Notes under the pieces: generated by a model | Told to the model about the DNA's origin: nothing | The model's input: only the letters and a program-made list of their open reading frames with translations | The model's database searches: none | Source: Lophius americanus | Lineage: Eukaryota; Chordata; Actinopteri; Lophiiformes; Lophiidae | Direction: 5' to 3' | DNA length: 64,000 nt | Assembly (NCBI GenBank): GCA_037951165.1 | Contig: JBBDHG010000011.1 | Location: 2,631,001-2,695,000, forward strand | Part shown: piece by piece, positions 1-10,869 of the stretch | Layout: the number at the start of each line of letters is the position of its first letter | Position numbering within the stretch: the first letter of the stretch is position 1 | Program-made: the position numbers and the translations under genes

Positions 1-1040
1 ACATGAAATGAAAAACTATTTTACATACAGGAGATTTCATGGTATTGAGCACACATCAAGATTCTGGGACAAATTTTAGATTTATTTTTTAACAAAACAT
101 ATAATTAAATTGGAATCCAAAGATATAATATTGTATTATGAAAATAAAATTCCGAAACTTCAGCGAATCATCCATCTTATCATTCTGATGGGGAAATGAA
201 TTATTCATAATGCCAAATTTTTAATGAAATTAATTAATATGTCTTATATGTTACTTTGTTAATTGGTTATTTTAAGTTAAGCTTCACCTGATTCATATAC
301 TCAAAATACATTTTAAAATAGCTCCCTACCTAGCAGGCGTGTTTGCATAACCTTGTCTATGGACAGGTAAGAAATACAATAATTTATTTTCAGTGTCAGT
401 AACGGTGTACCTATTGCTATGTATGAATAACCTGTAATTAAACAAGAAGAGATCGTATTTCTAATCTTGTCTGATCTTTTTATATAGAAAAAAACGCTAT
501 AACAACATTATATTACAGTAACTCTGTGAAACAACACAATAAATTAATATGTTCAGCGAATATTTCATAACAACCGTATATAATTTAATGGAAATATTAA
601 ATGATATAGTTTTTTTGGGATAAGACCAGGATTACTCTCAATTGGAACAGTTGGATGACCAATGTAACCAAAATGTACCCAAAAAAACAGGATTTTGATC
701 CGTGGGGGACTTTTGCCTCAAAGTACCACCTACATCCACTGGAGTTTAATAAATGCATATATATCTGTAGCTTTGACATAAATCAGTGTTTATATTAAAA
801 GCTAAGATTGTGCACGGTAAAGAAACAGAAAAACTTGTTTAGAAGGCTAATAGTGGGCCTGTCGAACAGAACAAGCTAATATATTTCACTGTTTATCATC
901 ATATTTTGAAATCATTATTTTAGTCACTCGGTTGTTACTGGCTCTTTTGTAAAGCTCTTTACATTGTATTGATTAATATTATTAATTAATATATATTATT
1001 AATATTATGTTTTCATGCCTGTGATAAGTGCCCATTTCTC
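1..1040. other. Intergenic DNA upstream of cdv3
   Basis: AT-rich DNA with no coding exon that I can recognise on either strand. It holds one copy of an unnamed dispersed repeat (about 590-880). The short open frames here have no family resemblance, splice context or codon pattern to support them. Confidence 0.7.
590..880 (+). repeat. Dispersed repeat, copy 1
   Basis: About 290 bases that resemble 8405-8690 in the same orientation. Shared blocks include a GGATA-GACCAGGA stretch, a CAGTTGGA-ACCAAT stretch, and a block reading roughly TTTATATTAAAA followed by ATTGTGCAC-GTAAA. Identity by eye is about 75-80 percent in these blocks. I see no coding capacity or terminal repeats, and the family is unknown to me. 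Confidence 0.6.
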
Positions 1041-1050
1041 TGATGCCTTG

Positions 1051-1058
1051 TGACGTCA
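1051..1058 (+). promoter_or_regulatory. Palindromic CRE in the putative cdv3 promoter
   Basis: A perfect TGACGTCA lies 317 bases upstream of the cdv3 start codon. This is the canonical site for CREB/ATF factors. GGAA-type (ETS-like) motifs, read as TTCCGG, follow at about 1108 and 1130. No TATA box is evident. That it drives cdv3 is inferred from position only. Confidence 0.5.
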
Positions 1059-1374
1059 CTTGTTATTTATGAAGATTTACAAATAAAGTTATTGTGAAAA
1101 AAACACTTTCCGGCTGATGTTGAAGTAGTTCCGGGTGACACACAGATTTGTCAAATATCCCGTGCATGGCATGGTTGACGGCGTAGCCGGACATTCAGAG
1201 AGGGATTTAGGGTGGACGTTTTTTATCAGACGGTAACAGGAGTCGAACCGTTATTTTAAGGAAAGCGCCATCTTTTTTTGGTGCTTTGAATTGTTCTCGT
1301 TCACCGAGAGCGGATTTTCTCATTTGTCATTGCTCGGTTTAGCTAGCCTGACTAGTTAACGTTGCTCATTGAAA

Positions 1375-1560
1375 ATGGCGGATTTTCCACCGGAGAAGAG
1401 TCTGGACGATTTCTTTGCCAAGCGGGATAAAAAGAAAAAGAAAGAGAAGGGGAAGGGCAAAGAGACCGCCGCGGCGAGCACATCAGCTGTGGTGAAGAAG
1501 ACAAAGAGGGAGAAAGAAAAATCGACGAAAAACGAGAACCAGGACGCACAGATTGAGAAG
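1375..1560 (+). CDS. cdv3: cdv3 coding exon 1
   Basis: 62 codons from MADFPPEK to AQIEK. It carries the conserved SLDDFFAKRDKKKKK block and then a Lys/Glu-rich low-complexity stretch. It ends in phase 0 at GAGAAG|GTAACT. Confidence 0.95.
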
Positions 1561-4500
1561 GTAACTGCAGTTTACCTACTTTCAGATTTTTTCCTTTTCA
1601 AAACCTTTTTCTTCTAACCAATAATTTCTGACGGCTTGTTGGTCGATTTGTGAGAGGAAATTTTGGTTGTAAATTAACTATGCGACATGAAGATGGGAAA
1701 CGCCGGTAGCTGGCTAACGCAGCATAATGATTTCCTTGGGCAGACATTAGGACGGTTTATAAATTACACTAGACTTGTTGCAGCTAGTTCTAACAATCTT
1801 AGCTTACCTTTCGTGTCGAAACACTATCTTCTTAAATAATAATCCTCTGTCTTTTTTTTATGTTTTAGTTAGTGGCCTGGTTCGCATAAGGAAGCTGTCA
1901 TTCCTCACCGAATCGTGGCTGTCCAACTAGGCCGAGCCGCCATTTGTCACCCCTTTGCCTTTAAGCTCCATAGATATGATAGGAGGGTTTGGTTGTATCA
2001 CACCGCTATGACGCAGTCATCCTGAAAAGGTTTAAACATCTTTCTATACAATTGATCTAAATTGTCAGGATGACTTGTTTAAACCTTTCGTGGGAAAATC
2101 TCACCAGAGTGCAGATGTTTTTTTCTTGGAAGAGGGTTTCCACTAATTATGACCAAAAATATCATCACTTGAGGAAAATGACTGTTATATGGCCTCAATG
2201 CGGTTTTTAAGTTGATGTTCGTTTCTTCCAAGGAGGATGAGGAATGGAAAGAGTTTGAGCAGAAAGAAGTGGACTACAGCGGGCTCCGTCTCCAAGCTTT
2301 GCAGATAAGGTGAGAGTAAGATACGTGTTCAGGTAAGGGATGGAAGCAAAAAATCTACTTAATAGTCATTTTGAACTACAAAAATATTATTCCAATGCCT
2401 ACCCACCATCAAGCAGTACTTCAGTAAATACATTTATTTAGTATATATCACTATTCTTGTTGCTTTGTTCTCCATAATATTACTCCCGTTTTATTATTTG
2501 AGAATGTAATGATGTCGGATTCAATTCAGTGTGGCACATGAATATATGATCAGAGACAGTTTTCAACACTTAAAAACAGATTTACTGCAGTAAAGGATTA
2601 TGTAGTTTATCCAGTGTTGTGCTAAGTTTTTCCAGATGGTACTGTACTCAGGCTTGACAAATGTATATATCTTGCCTTCATTGAAGCTTTAAAGCTGTCA
2701 TCTTTGAGATGATGTTTGTTCTGCCCATCTAACATCAAACTTGGTCTTCCGACAAAGCCAGCCATTGTTTGTTATACTCTGGATGCATCAACTTCTGCTG
2801 GAGGCTTTGCTTTGAAATTATGAGTTGGCACTGCAACTCATTTTCCTTTTATATATTTAATCTGATACACTAAGAAGTTTTTGATGGCGGAGGCATGTTT
2901 CAGCTTTTACATTTTTATATTAGCGTTTAAAAACTGCATTTGCTGCCGCCACCACATTTCCATGAATTATTACCAGGCACCAGTTAAATACGATTTTATT
3001 ACAACAATAGTCATTCATAGTTTGTTTTTTTTGTTCTTAGTAATGTAATGACTATTCAAATATTTGGAAATTATGGTCCATTCCTACTTTGGTTGCTTTG
3101 ATGCTTTGTGGACATGAGTTGTCGTTTGGATGGTAGCTTTGGTGTCATCAAGTTGGAATCAATAAAGACAATGGCCATAACGACTTGTCCCCCATCTTTG
3201 AACACTTAAAAAGATAATATTTAACCATGGCTGAACTGACAGTACTTGCGTGAGTATATATCTCTCCCATCACTCAAACACATTATTTCTATGTAGCTGC
3301 CATCATAAATTGAATTTTTTTTTTTAGCACCAGAGCAAATTTTCTCCTGCATTTCAGTTATGAAGAAAGTCATTAAGTCTAATTTATCAATCTAGCATGC
3401 TGAACGCCATTTAAAATCATATCTTGGAATAAAACAGATGAACTTAAATTTTTAGAAATACATTTCTTTTATGTCACTGTTTTTTGCAGTGATGAGAAAG
3501 AGGAAGAGGAGTATGAGAAGGAGGAAGTTGGTGAAGATGGAGAGATCATTCTGGTCAGTGGAGATAAATTTTCAGGTCCCTGGAACAAACCTGGTGCTGC
3601 TCCAGCTCCTGCCCCTGTGGGTGAGTAAGGTCATTTTAGCTGATTGTTTGGTACTGTGGGGTCATGCCATCCTATATTTAAACCTTCTTGCCCATGTCAA
3701 CCGTTTTCAGAGGTTTGGGGGTTATCCAGCTACCTGTCCCTTCCATATTAACATGATATATCAGGAACTCCTTGATAATTTTTCTTCAAATTTTATGAAA
3801 CATCCTCTTGGACTCAAGGATGATGAAGATTGGTAAAAGGTCACTATGATTTTACAAAACAAATTTTGGTCTGAATTCAAATGTCTATATAGATAAATTG
3901 ATGTAATTTCATACAACACTTTAAAGGTCAAAACAATTTTTGTTTCCATCTTTTAAAACCATGACTGAGGAGCAGAAAGGGACGCTCTTACCATATGTCA
4001 CATGTTGCTGTGTAATGAAATGAGGACACTAATCTTTACAATCCAGCATGAAACTGTATTTCTGGATAGATCGATAGTCAATGTTACTGGGTTTTAGATG
4101 GTGTGAAGCATCCATTTTTAAGAATTTGTAGCGTCTTTGAAGTGACATGATTATTTCAATCATTGTATTCCTCCTCAATATGATTGTTCTTGATGATTTT
4201 GAGCCTCAACTGATTGTTGTTGCACCATGTCAATCTCTCCTTGGATCACGGTGCCAGCTATTACAGACAGGGAATACCTGGAGGTGCTCTGAAGAGGGGC
4301 GGTATTTCAGGAAACGTGTTTACTGAAACTCCAAGTTGGTTAAGCCTGAGATGGGGGAAACTCTGGGTTTTCCATTCCAGAAAGTGGGATATGTTAAGCT
4401 CTGTGGTCAGTTACCACATTAACTTATTCCGTGAACCTAACCTGCCCGATAGCCCATTTAGTTCAAGGAAGGCTGAGCTTGTTCCCAACCTAAGGCAGAC

Positions 4501-6000
4501 GTGGCATGTCCATCTCTCATTATCATATTAATAGATTGACGTCAGACGAGGACTGAAACACAAATTGTCTTGTGTTTTTCTCCATGATTTAAGTGATTGG
4601 CTTTCTCAAATCTTATATCTCAAACATGTTGCTCTCCGTGTTTTGTTTTTTCCAAACAGAAAGAACTGCATTGGCGAATATTTGATACAAAAAGTACTGG
4701 AAAAAGGGCCAATGGTTGATAATATTCATCAGTTTACAACCAAAGTGAGATATGATCCAGAATCTTATTACCATCCATCAAGATTTATTTGGATCGGTGG
4801 TCACAACTTCAGCAGTCCCCACTGAGGTCAGACACCCGTCTCCGGCTTATCCGGAGGGATGAGTAGGACAGGGTATCCAAATTGTTCTCTCACAAGTTTG
4901 ACAGAACAATTACTTTAAGTATGTAACCAGTACGACGTCCAGACTTTTTTTTTAATTGAGGCTGCTTTGACATCCAATTAATAGCCAAAAATGACAATGA
5001 AAATCAGTTCAATATCATTCCGCCACCATGTCAAACCATATTCAGAGCAAATACAGTACACTAGTAGATACATTCATTCAGGCAGCAAATTTCTCCCACG
5101 CCAGATTTCTCCAAAGAAACGGTTTCTTTTTTTCTAAATATCTGCTTGTGAGCTAATTAAAGTTTCCTGCTCAAATGCCATGACGAATGGCAATGGTCTG
5201 CCTGGTTGACATGTTGTATTTGAGCTCCATTATTGATGGCTGAACCACTTCCGATCAGTCTACTTCTTGCATGACCCACTAGATGTCTAGCCATCGTAAT
5301 TTGGCTTTTGTCAGATATTACGATTGACCACTTTTCTTGCAGCCAACTTCTAATATAGCCCACCCACTGGTGACATTGTAACACGATAATTATCACCAGT
5401 AACTACATTTGTCAGTGGTCGTAATGTTATGGCTGATCATTATATAAGGAATCTAGACCATCATTAATGAAAAGAGGAACTTGAGTGATTGGTGGACGGT
5501 AATTGTTGAAACATGGCCTGAAGCAGTTTGATGACTATATGAAGTGTGCGGGGGGGGGGGTTTATGTTGTTTTTTAAAACGCTGTTTTTCTGTGTTTCCA
5601 TTCTAAATTGTGTAATTTCCGTAACTGCAGAGGAAGTGGAGGTGCCTGAGTCCAAGCCTTCTGGAGTATATCGTCCACCAGGAGCTCGGCTGACAACAAA
5701 CAAAAGAGTGCACAACCAGGGCCCTCCGGAGATCTTCAGCGACACACAGTTCCCCTCTCTCCTGGCCACGGCCAAACACGTGGAGACACGCAAGTAAGTC
5801 CAGTTGGCTGACAGTAGTTGAAGCTGGTAGGATTTCTTACAGTCGACTCAAACGATGCATGTCTGTGTTTCAGGGACAGGGAAATGGAAAAAACCTTTGA
5901 GGTTGTGAAACACAAGAACCGTGGTAGAGAGGAGAACAGCGGTGCCTCTATGCAGGAGTTGCAGCTTGACAACCAATATGCCATCCTGGGGGACAAGTAA
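1375..6000 (+). CDS. cdv3: CDV3 homolog (carnitine deficiency-associated protein 3), five coding exons
   Basis: Complete gene spanning joined exons 1375-1560, 2233-2309, 3490-3620, 5631-5793 and 5874-6000, giving 227 codons plus stop. The human protein is about 258 residues. The protein is hydrophilic and probably disordered. Recognisable family blocks, in order, are the N-terminal SLDDFFAKRDKKKKK, then EWKEFEQKEVDYSGLR, an acidic run leading to SGPWNKP, SGVYRPPGARLTT, PPEIFSDTQFPSL, and the C-terminal MEKTFEVVKHKNRGRE and LQLDNQYAIL. It has no signal peptide, membrane segment or catalytic motif. The family is known as a cytoplasmic protein, raised in carnitine-deficient mouse heart, and its biochemical role is unclear. 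I start at ATG 1375 because it matches the family N-terminus and has A at -3 and G at +4. An upstream in-frame TTG at 1369 is not a plausible start. All exon phases join and every junction is GT-AG. Confidence 0.95.
1561..2232 (+). other. cdv3 intron 1
   Basis: GT-AG intron of 672 bases. I see no gene or clear repeat inside. Confidence 0.85.
2233..2309 (+). CDS. cdv3: cdv3 coding exon 2
   Basis: Begins after TTCCAAG and encodes EDEEWKEFEQKEVDYSGLR, the best-conserved block of the family. It ends in phase 2 at ATAAG|GTGAGA; the split codon becomes AGT (Ser). Confidence 0.95.
2310..3489 (+). other. cdv3 intron 2
   Basis: GT-AG intron of 1,180 bases, AT-rich, with no recognisable gene or element. 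Confidence 0.85.
3490..3620 (+). CDS. cdv3: cdv3 coding exon 3
   Basis: Begins after TTTTTGCAG. It encodes an acidic stretch (DEKEEEEYEKEE), then GEIILVSGDKFSGPWNKP and an Ala/Pro run. It ends in phase 1 at GTGG|GTGAGT. Confidence 0.92.
4260..4520. repeat. Dispersed repeat in cdv3 intron 3
   Basis: Segment with repeated GAAACTC/AAACTCTG words and a CCGTGAACCTAACCTGC stretch. It resembles a non-autonomous element I recall as common in fish genomes. The assignment is from memory of its texture, not an alignment. The open frame across it looks spurious. Confidence 0.4.
5190..5445 (-). mobile_element. Tc1/mariner-like transposon relic (N-terminal part)
   Basis: The right end reads GTAATGTTATGGCTGATCA, the terminal word also found near 16380 and 60165. 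On the minus strand a decayed frame contains DKSQITMARHLVGHARS, which resembles the N-terminal helix-turn-helix start of fish Tc1-like transposases (KGQIVMARRLG type). It is truncated, with no catalytic part here. Confidence 0.6.
5631..5793 (+). CDS. cdv3: cdv3 coding exon 4
   Basis: Begins after AACTGCAG. It encodes SGVYRPPGARLTT and PPEIFSDTQFPSLLATAKHV, both diagnostic of CDV3. It ends in phase 2 at CGCAA|GTAAGT. Confidence 0.95.
5874..6000 (+). CDS. cdv3: cdv3 coding exon 5 and stop
   Basis: Begins after GTGTTTCAG. It completes a Lys codon, encodes DREMEKTFEVVKHKNRGRE and LQLDNQYAIL, and ends GDK-TAA at 5998-6000. Intron 4 is only 80 bases. Confidence 0.95.
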
Positions 6001-6129
6001 AACCCCTCCCCCCACGTCCCTCGGCCCCTTCAGCATGGTCCGGCCCAGCCCCTTGAAGGAAGCTGAACTCCAGCTGTGTTGATTGCAGTCTCATGCTGCC
6101 ACCATCTCTACACTGGTTCCACAGCATTT

Positions 6130-6166
6130 CACACACACACACTCACACAGGTATACACTCACGCTC

Positions 6167-6207
<41 letters not shown>

Positions 6208-6213
6208 GACACA
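6130..6213. repeat. Compound CA/TA microsatellite in the cdv3 3' UTR
   Basis: CACACA runs flank a TATATA tract of about 30 bases (about 6165-6196). Its length is likely to vary between individuals. Confidence 0.9.
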
Positions 6214-6551
6214 CTCAAGCTCCCTCTGAATCAATCAGACTCTCAGAATCAACACTCTGCATACATTTGGTCGGCAAATCTGAAGAACTGCATCTGAAGG
6301 GGCTGTTGAACGAGGGAATCACTGAAAAGGAATTGGCAAAACACACCCAAAAGTGCAACACTGCAGCAGCGACAGGAGACAACGCCGTTGTCTGGTGTGG
6401 ATTGTACTCGGAGCAGCAGTTGTGCGGTGCATCTTTTTTCTCTGGACTTCAAACGTGCTTCGAAAAAGCCACAGAGGATCGAAGATAACCTCAGACAAGA
6501 TGATTTTACAAACTTCTGTGAGAGTATCTATTTTTTTGCAAGACCATTATA

Positions 6552-6557
6552 AATAAA
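6552..6557 (+). terminator. cdv3: Proximal poly(A) signal of cdv3
   Basis: AATAAA 552 bases after the stop, followed within 40 bases by a G/T-rich stretch (GGGGTGGTTTTC). It could end a short-UTR transcript. Confidence 0.45.
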
Positions 6558-7521
6558 CCAATCGCACGTGGTATCCTGGGGTGGTTTTCTTTGAGTTGCA
6601 GTTGGTGGGTTCATGGGTTGCGCAGCTGGTGGTGACGACGATGACTGAGCTTCTTTCTTTTTTTTCCTCGCTGTAGTGGCAAAACGGGGCAAACATCCAC
6701 CCTTTCCACTCACGGGCGAGCCACCAGGCTTTTTCATTAGAAACTTTATGTTTTTATTTCCTGTTGATGACACTGCATAGATCTACGGACAAGAAGCGAT
6801 AGGTTGTGATCCTCATTAAAGATTTCTATATAAAGTGGCCTTACTGATAGAAACTGCTGTGTCATCAGAAGAGAACTTTACGCGTTGTCTCATGGACTGC
6901 TGCCTGCCTCTGGATTTCTCCCTGACTAGAAACTGTAAAGAGGAGAGAAATGTTGTTTGCCCGATGATTACAACTACTATCTTTCACATCCGCCGTTTGA
7001 TTTTTCTGCCCGTGCTTTATTTTACTCTCGGCAAGAAGAGAAATTAAAGCTAGTTTAAAATCAGAAACCATTGTTTGGCTAAAAAAATAGTTTGTGGTTT
7101 GACACCAGAATCAATACAAATAGGAAATCATATTTATTGAGGTTGTTTGGCTGTATGGAGTTTACACACCTTTTTATAATTTGGTGTGAAGTGGTACATT
7201 TCAACCAGTTTTAAGACTCTTGTGAATTTAGGTTTTTCCTCATTGCAGTTGATCAGAAAAGAAGACAACAAACTTTACAGAGTTACAGCAACTACCCGTC
7301 TGTAAGAACCAACAGTGAAACCCACACACTACTTGACAGTGGTCTGAATCAGTTAAAATCAAATTGTTTTTTACTTTAAGCCTAGTTTTGTTTAGAGAAG
7401 CAAAGAAGAAGAACTGGATTTATGTTCCATGTTTGTCATTTTCAATTGAAGATACTGGGGGGCGCTGATCCCTTGCTGGGACACTTTGGGTGGATGTTTG
7501 TTGTGAAAAGAGCCTAACACA

Positions 7522-7527
7522 AATAAA
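7522..7527 (+). terminator. cdv3: Distal poly(A) signal of cdv3
   Basis: AATAAA followed about 22 bases later by a T/G-rich downstream element (TTGTCCGTTTTG and T runs). It is the best 3' end candidate for the gene. Confidence 0.6.
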
Positions 7528-8404
7528 GTGATCCTTGTGAATGAAATCTTGTCCGTTTTGTTTTTTTCTGGTCTTTTCTCTCGTTTTCTTCCATCATCTC
7601 TTCCTGATTATTGAAGGAATTATTTTGTCAGAGTAGGTCATTTAGGAGAAAAAGAACATTTCTTGGGACCTTATACCCAGCATATTAAAATAGTTTTTAA
7701 CTTTGCTTACACAATAGCCTTGAAGATAGAATCAATAAATGGTCATTTCCATCACTCGGCCTTCACCAAACCTCACTTGGCCTCGAGTATCGAAACTAGT
7801 GGTTCTCTACGTACGTGATTTAGAAAAGAAACTGCAATACAAATGATATTAAAAAAGCAGAAATAAGTCCGAAAGCCACATTTTATATTCCCTATTCCTT
7901 TTTCAAGCATATGGAAGAAGAAAAGTGCCAGATGAATCTTTATTTTGTACGTCATGATTTTAATTCAGTAGTCGGCTTTTTTCTCAGAAAAACAATCTTA
8001 AAATAAAAGCTTTCAAATTTACTGCAAACAATTGGATATTAGATTATTTTTCATTTCTTACATATTTATCATGTGACCTGATGTCAATGTGAACAGATCC
8101 GTACCGTGACCCCAGCTTCACAAAAAACCTGCTGCTGAAGGTCATTAGACAGCCATGCTCACTTTCAGAAAGAATGAAATCGTGACGCAGGCATTCATTC
8201 GAAATTTCACTGTTGATTTTCGATCCAAAAGTTTCGATTTAACAGTTACTTGGCCGCGTTAGTGTTAATTCAACTCTGCACAAATATAATTGACCTCCAC
8301 CCACTTGAAAAGCTCCATAACTATCATTTGTGATAGATGGGATCAACTCCACCATTTGCACAACCTTGGTGTTTATACAGTCAGGTAAAACTTAATGTCA
8401 TTCA

Positions 8405-8690
8405 TTTTTGTATTTTGTTTTCGTGGGATAGGACCAGGAACACTATTTGGCACAGTTGGACAACCAATATGACAAAAAAAGGAAGATCCTTCCATTTTTC
8501 TTAAATCTGATAGAAGAGAGGGATTTTGGTTGCAAAATGTCCACTAGAGGGAGCTATATGCACATTTGTGACAATAACCAATATTTATATTAAAATCAAG
8601 CATTGTGCACTGTAAAAAATATTGCAAAAGCTAGTTTAAAAACTAGAGCCAATTATGAGCCTTTCGAGAAGGTCAAGATAACGACTCCAT
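8405..8690 (+). repeat. Dispersed repeat, copy 2
   Basis: Same orientation and order of blocks as 590-880. It begins near GGATAGGACCAGGAACAC and ends near CCTTTCGAGAAGGTCAAG. A CCACTAGAGGGAGCTA stretch inside is not clearly shared. Confidence 0.6.
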
Positions 8691-9989
8691 AAGTTACTAG
8701 AGAGATCTTACCGTTTTGCTGACGGAGATTTTTTCATCGTTGTGCTCATTTTGGAGGTTTCAGTTCAGTGATGTTTAACTGGTTTGTACTTAGGTGTTAA
8801 AAATGTTCACGAATCAGTAAACACATTTAAAGTAAAAGTTTTAATGGTGAATTCTATCTAAGCAGGAAAATATGACCGACGGTCCATCTAATCACTGATC
8901 ATTGAGGAAAACATTACAAAAAAGTTATTCTAAGTCAAAGCTTTAATGTACAGTCTGATTTTACGATGTATGTTTAACATTCTGATTTTAGTTCGTTCTA
9001 CAATGTCAAATGAAAAGCAGCCAATACATTAGAACTGGTTCTGAGACTGTTTTCATGAGCGCCCCATCACCAATAACTTCAAAGTTCCCTGTGACCTTTT
9101 TTTAAAGACGTCAGTAAAAACTTTCTTTTTGGAAAAATAAGGTTTGATGGCCGCAATCCGCTAGTTTATAAATCAAAAAAAACATTTTTTTAAAATCAGA
9201 TCTTCCTGACTATTCTAAGAAAAGCAAAAATGCAGAATAAATGTGGTTTATTGGACTAACCGCATTAGTCCAATATAATATAATATATACATATATATAT
9301 ATACACATTCTTGTATTCTTGTACGACCGATTTATTTAAAAAATAATCACATGTACTCCGTGTGGAAACCCACTCCTCTTATTAATCACACTCACCAGGG
9401 CTACCAGGACGAATCCCACCCAAACACAGCAGTGTGAGCCCTCTAATCCTGAAATCAGATTAGCCTCATGTTCTGAACCCCAGCTTTATAGTCAGAGTCT
9501 GGAGGGTGGAGTCGTTTCACATTGATCTCAAATTCTAGTTTAATGTCCAACTTTGTCTAATCATTCATACATCTGTCAACAAACATACAAAGTCTGCTCT
9601 ACTGTTGAGTTCTGATCCAGACTTTAGTAGGAAACCGGCATCGAGTATAATAAGCACTTTGTAACTTCATGTAGCACCTTAACAAATATATTATCTGACC
9701 AAACGGTCAGAAACTGACTCCATGAAGGTGGCATGTGGACCCAATGTCCTCCAGTCTAGAAGTCTTCAGTCATCACAAACAAACACACAGTACAACATAG
9801 TGAAGTTGCTCTTGGCATTTAACCCATGCCTGAAGAGCAGTGGGCAGCTATCTGCAGAGCCCGGGGAGCAGACTGGGGTTCTGGCTCACAGCCCAGTACC
9901 ATGCAGGAAGGGCAGGTTCTCCATCACTGCCCCGTTCTCTTCACAGATTACAGCAGGTCCACATTGAGCTCATGTTACTGACGTGAAAG

Positions 9990-10630
9990 AGTCTGGAGAC
10001 GCCGTGGTGAATGTTATGCTGCCTGTAACATCATCCCACAGGCGCGGCTTGATGGTGGGTCAGTGTCTCTTGGGACACACATCCTTGAATCGTCTCACAG
10101 ACCTCCACGTTGGCAAATGGTACCCTGACTGTTGTTAGGAACCGGGATAATATCCTCAGACCCATTCAGACCTTCGTCTGGTGCAGCGAACCCTTGTTTC
10201 CTCCTGGTCCAGATCACTTCCCAGCTTCATGTAGTCGGTGTGTAGGCAGTTCCTGGATGGTGAAGGTATAGATGCCATTGACTGTTCCACCTTTCCCAGA
10301 CCTGAACCCACTTGAGAATCTCTGAGATGTTACGCATCTGTGCATCATCATATCTCATCAGGAGCAGGCCCAGACATTGTCAGGTGTGCAGACGGGGACT
10401 TGGAGACCAGACACACCACTGAGACACATTAGGAGTTGTTGTGATGAAATTCACTCATGTGGATCAGCCTGATTTCATTCTTTCACTTTGATTTTGTGTG
10501 TTATTTAGAATCCAGTCCACAGTGGCATCAAGGTTTTAACTTCCACTGAGTGTTTGTCATTTTTTGCGTCTTTTTTTTTTTTTTCAATAAAGATTTTCGA
10601 CATGAATATTTCATTCATGACTATCCAATC
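9990..10630 (+). mobile_element. Decayed Tc1/mariner-like transposase 3' half
   Basis: On the plus strand a degenerate frame reads GMPLTV-like sequence and then DLNPLENL followed by an in-frame stop. This matches the PDLNPIEHLW block near the catalytic third acidic residue of Tc1-like transposases. Downstream come degenerate words resembling the element's 3' end, and an AATAAAGATTTTCGA stretch near 10590. It carries frameshifts and stops and is not functional. Confidence 0.55.
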
Positions 10631-10869
10631 TGTGAGTTCCATTAATTATTTTGAACATTTTACAACAGAAAAAGCATTACCCCTTTGCTTTTCTCTCTAC
10701 AGTGATGGCAGTTCAACCTGGTACTTTGTGCATTTTATGTACAAACTAGCTTAAAACACAGCATCCAGATATGATTAAGCATTCTGACTTTTCTAAATGT
10801 AATCTATCTGCTTTGTAATATAATCATTTATCAGGAACAAAAGGCACGCCACAAAGTATCAACTTCTTA

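Larger units (their letters stand above)
3621..5630 (+). other. cdv3 intron 3, repeat-rich
   Basis: The largest cdv3 intron. It holds a dispersed fish-type repeat (about 4260-4520) and a Tc1-like relic (about 5190-5445). A run of 11 G residues lies at about 5550. Confidence 0.8.
6001..7545 (+). other. cdv3: cdv3 3' UTR
   Basis: Non-coding sequence from the TAA to the strongest downstream poly(A) signal. It contains a compound (CA)n/(TA)n microsatellite and an internal AATAAA that could give a shorter transcript. Confidence 0.65.
7550..10860. other. Intergenic region between cdv3 and scrib 3' ends
   Basis: About 3.3 kb between two convergent genes. It contains repeat copy 2 (8405-8690), an AT-rich microsatellite patch near 9272-9302 and a Tc1-like relic (about 9990-10630). 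I see no gene. The 81-codon frame at 9722-9967 has no recognisable similarity. Confidence 0.7.

Noticed and set aside
4214..4531. 105-codon frame in cdv3 intron 3
   Set aside because: It lies inside a dispersed repeat and breaks the cdv3 splicing pattern if used.
5464..5996. Minus-strand frames opposite cdv3 exons 4 and 5
   Set aside because: Antisense shadows of conserved coding exons.
6093..6488. 131-codon frame downstream of cdv3
   Set aside because: It runs through the CA/TA microsatellite in the 3' UTR, and its composition is set by the repeat.
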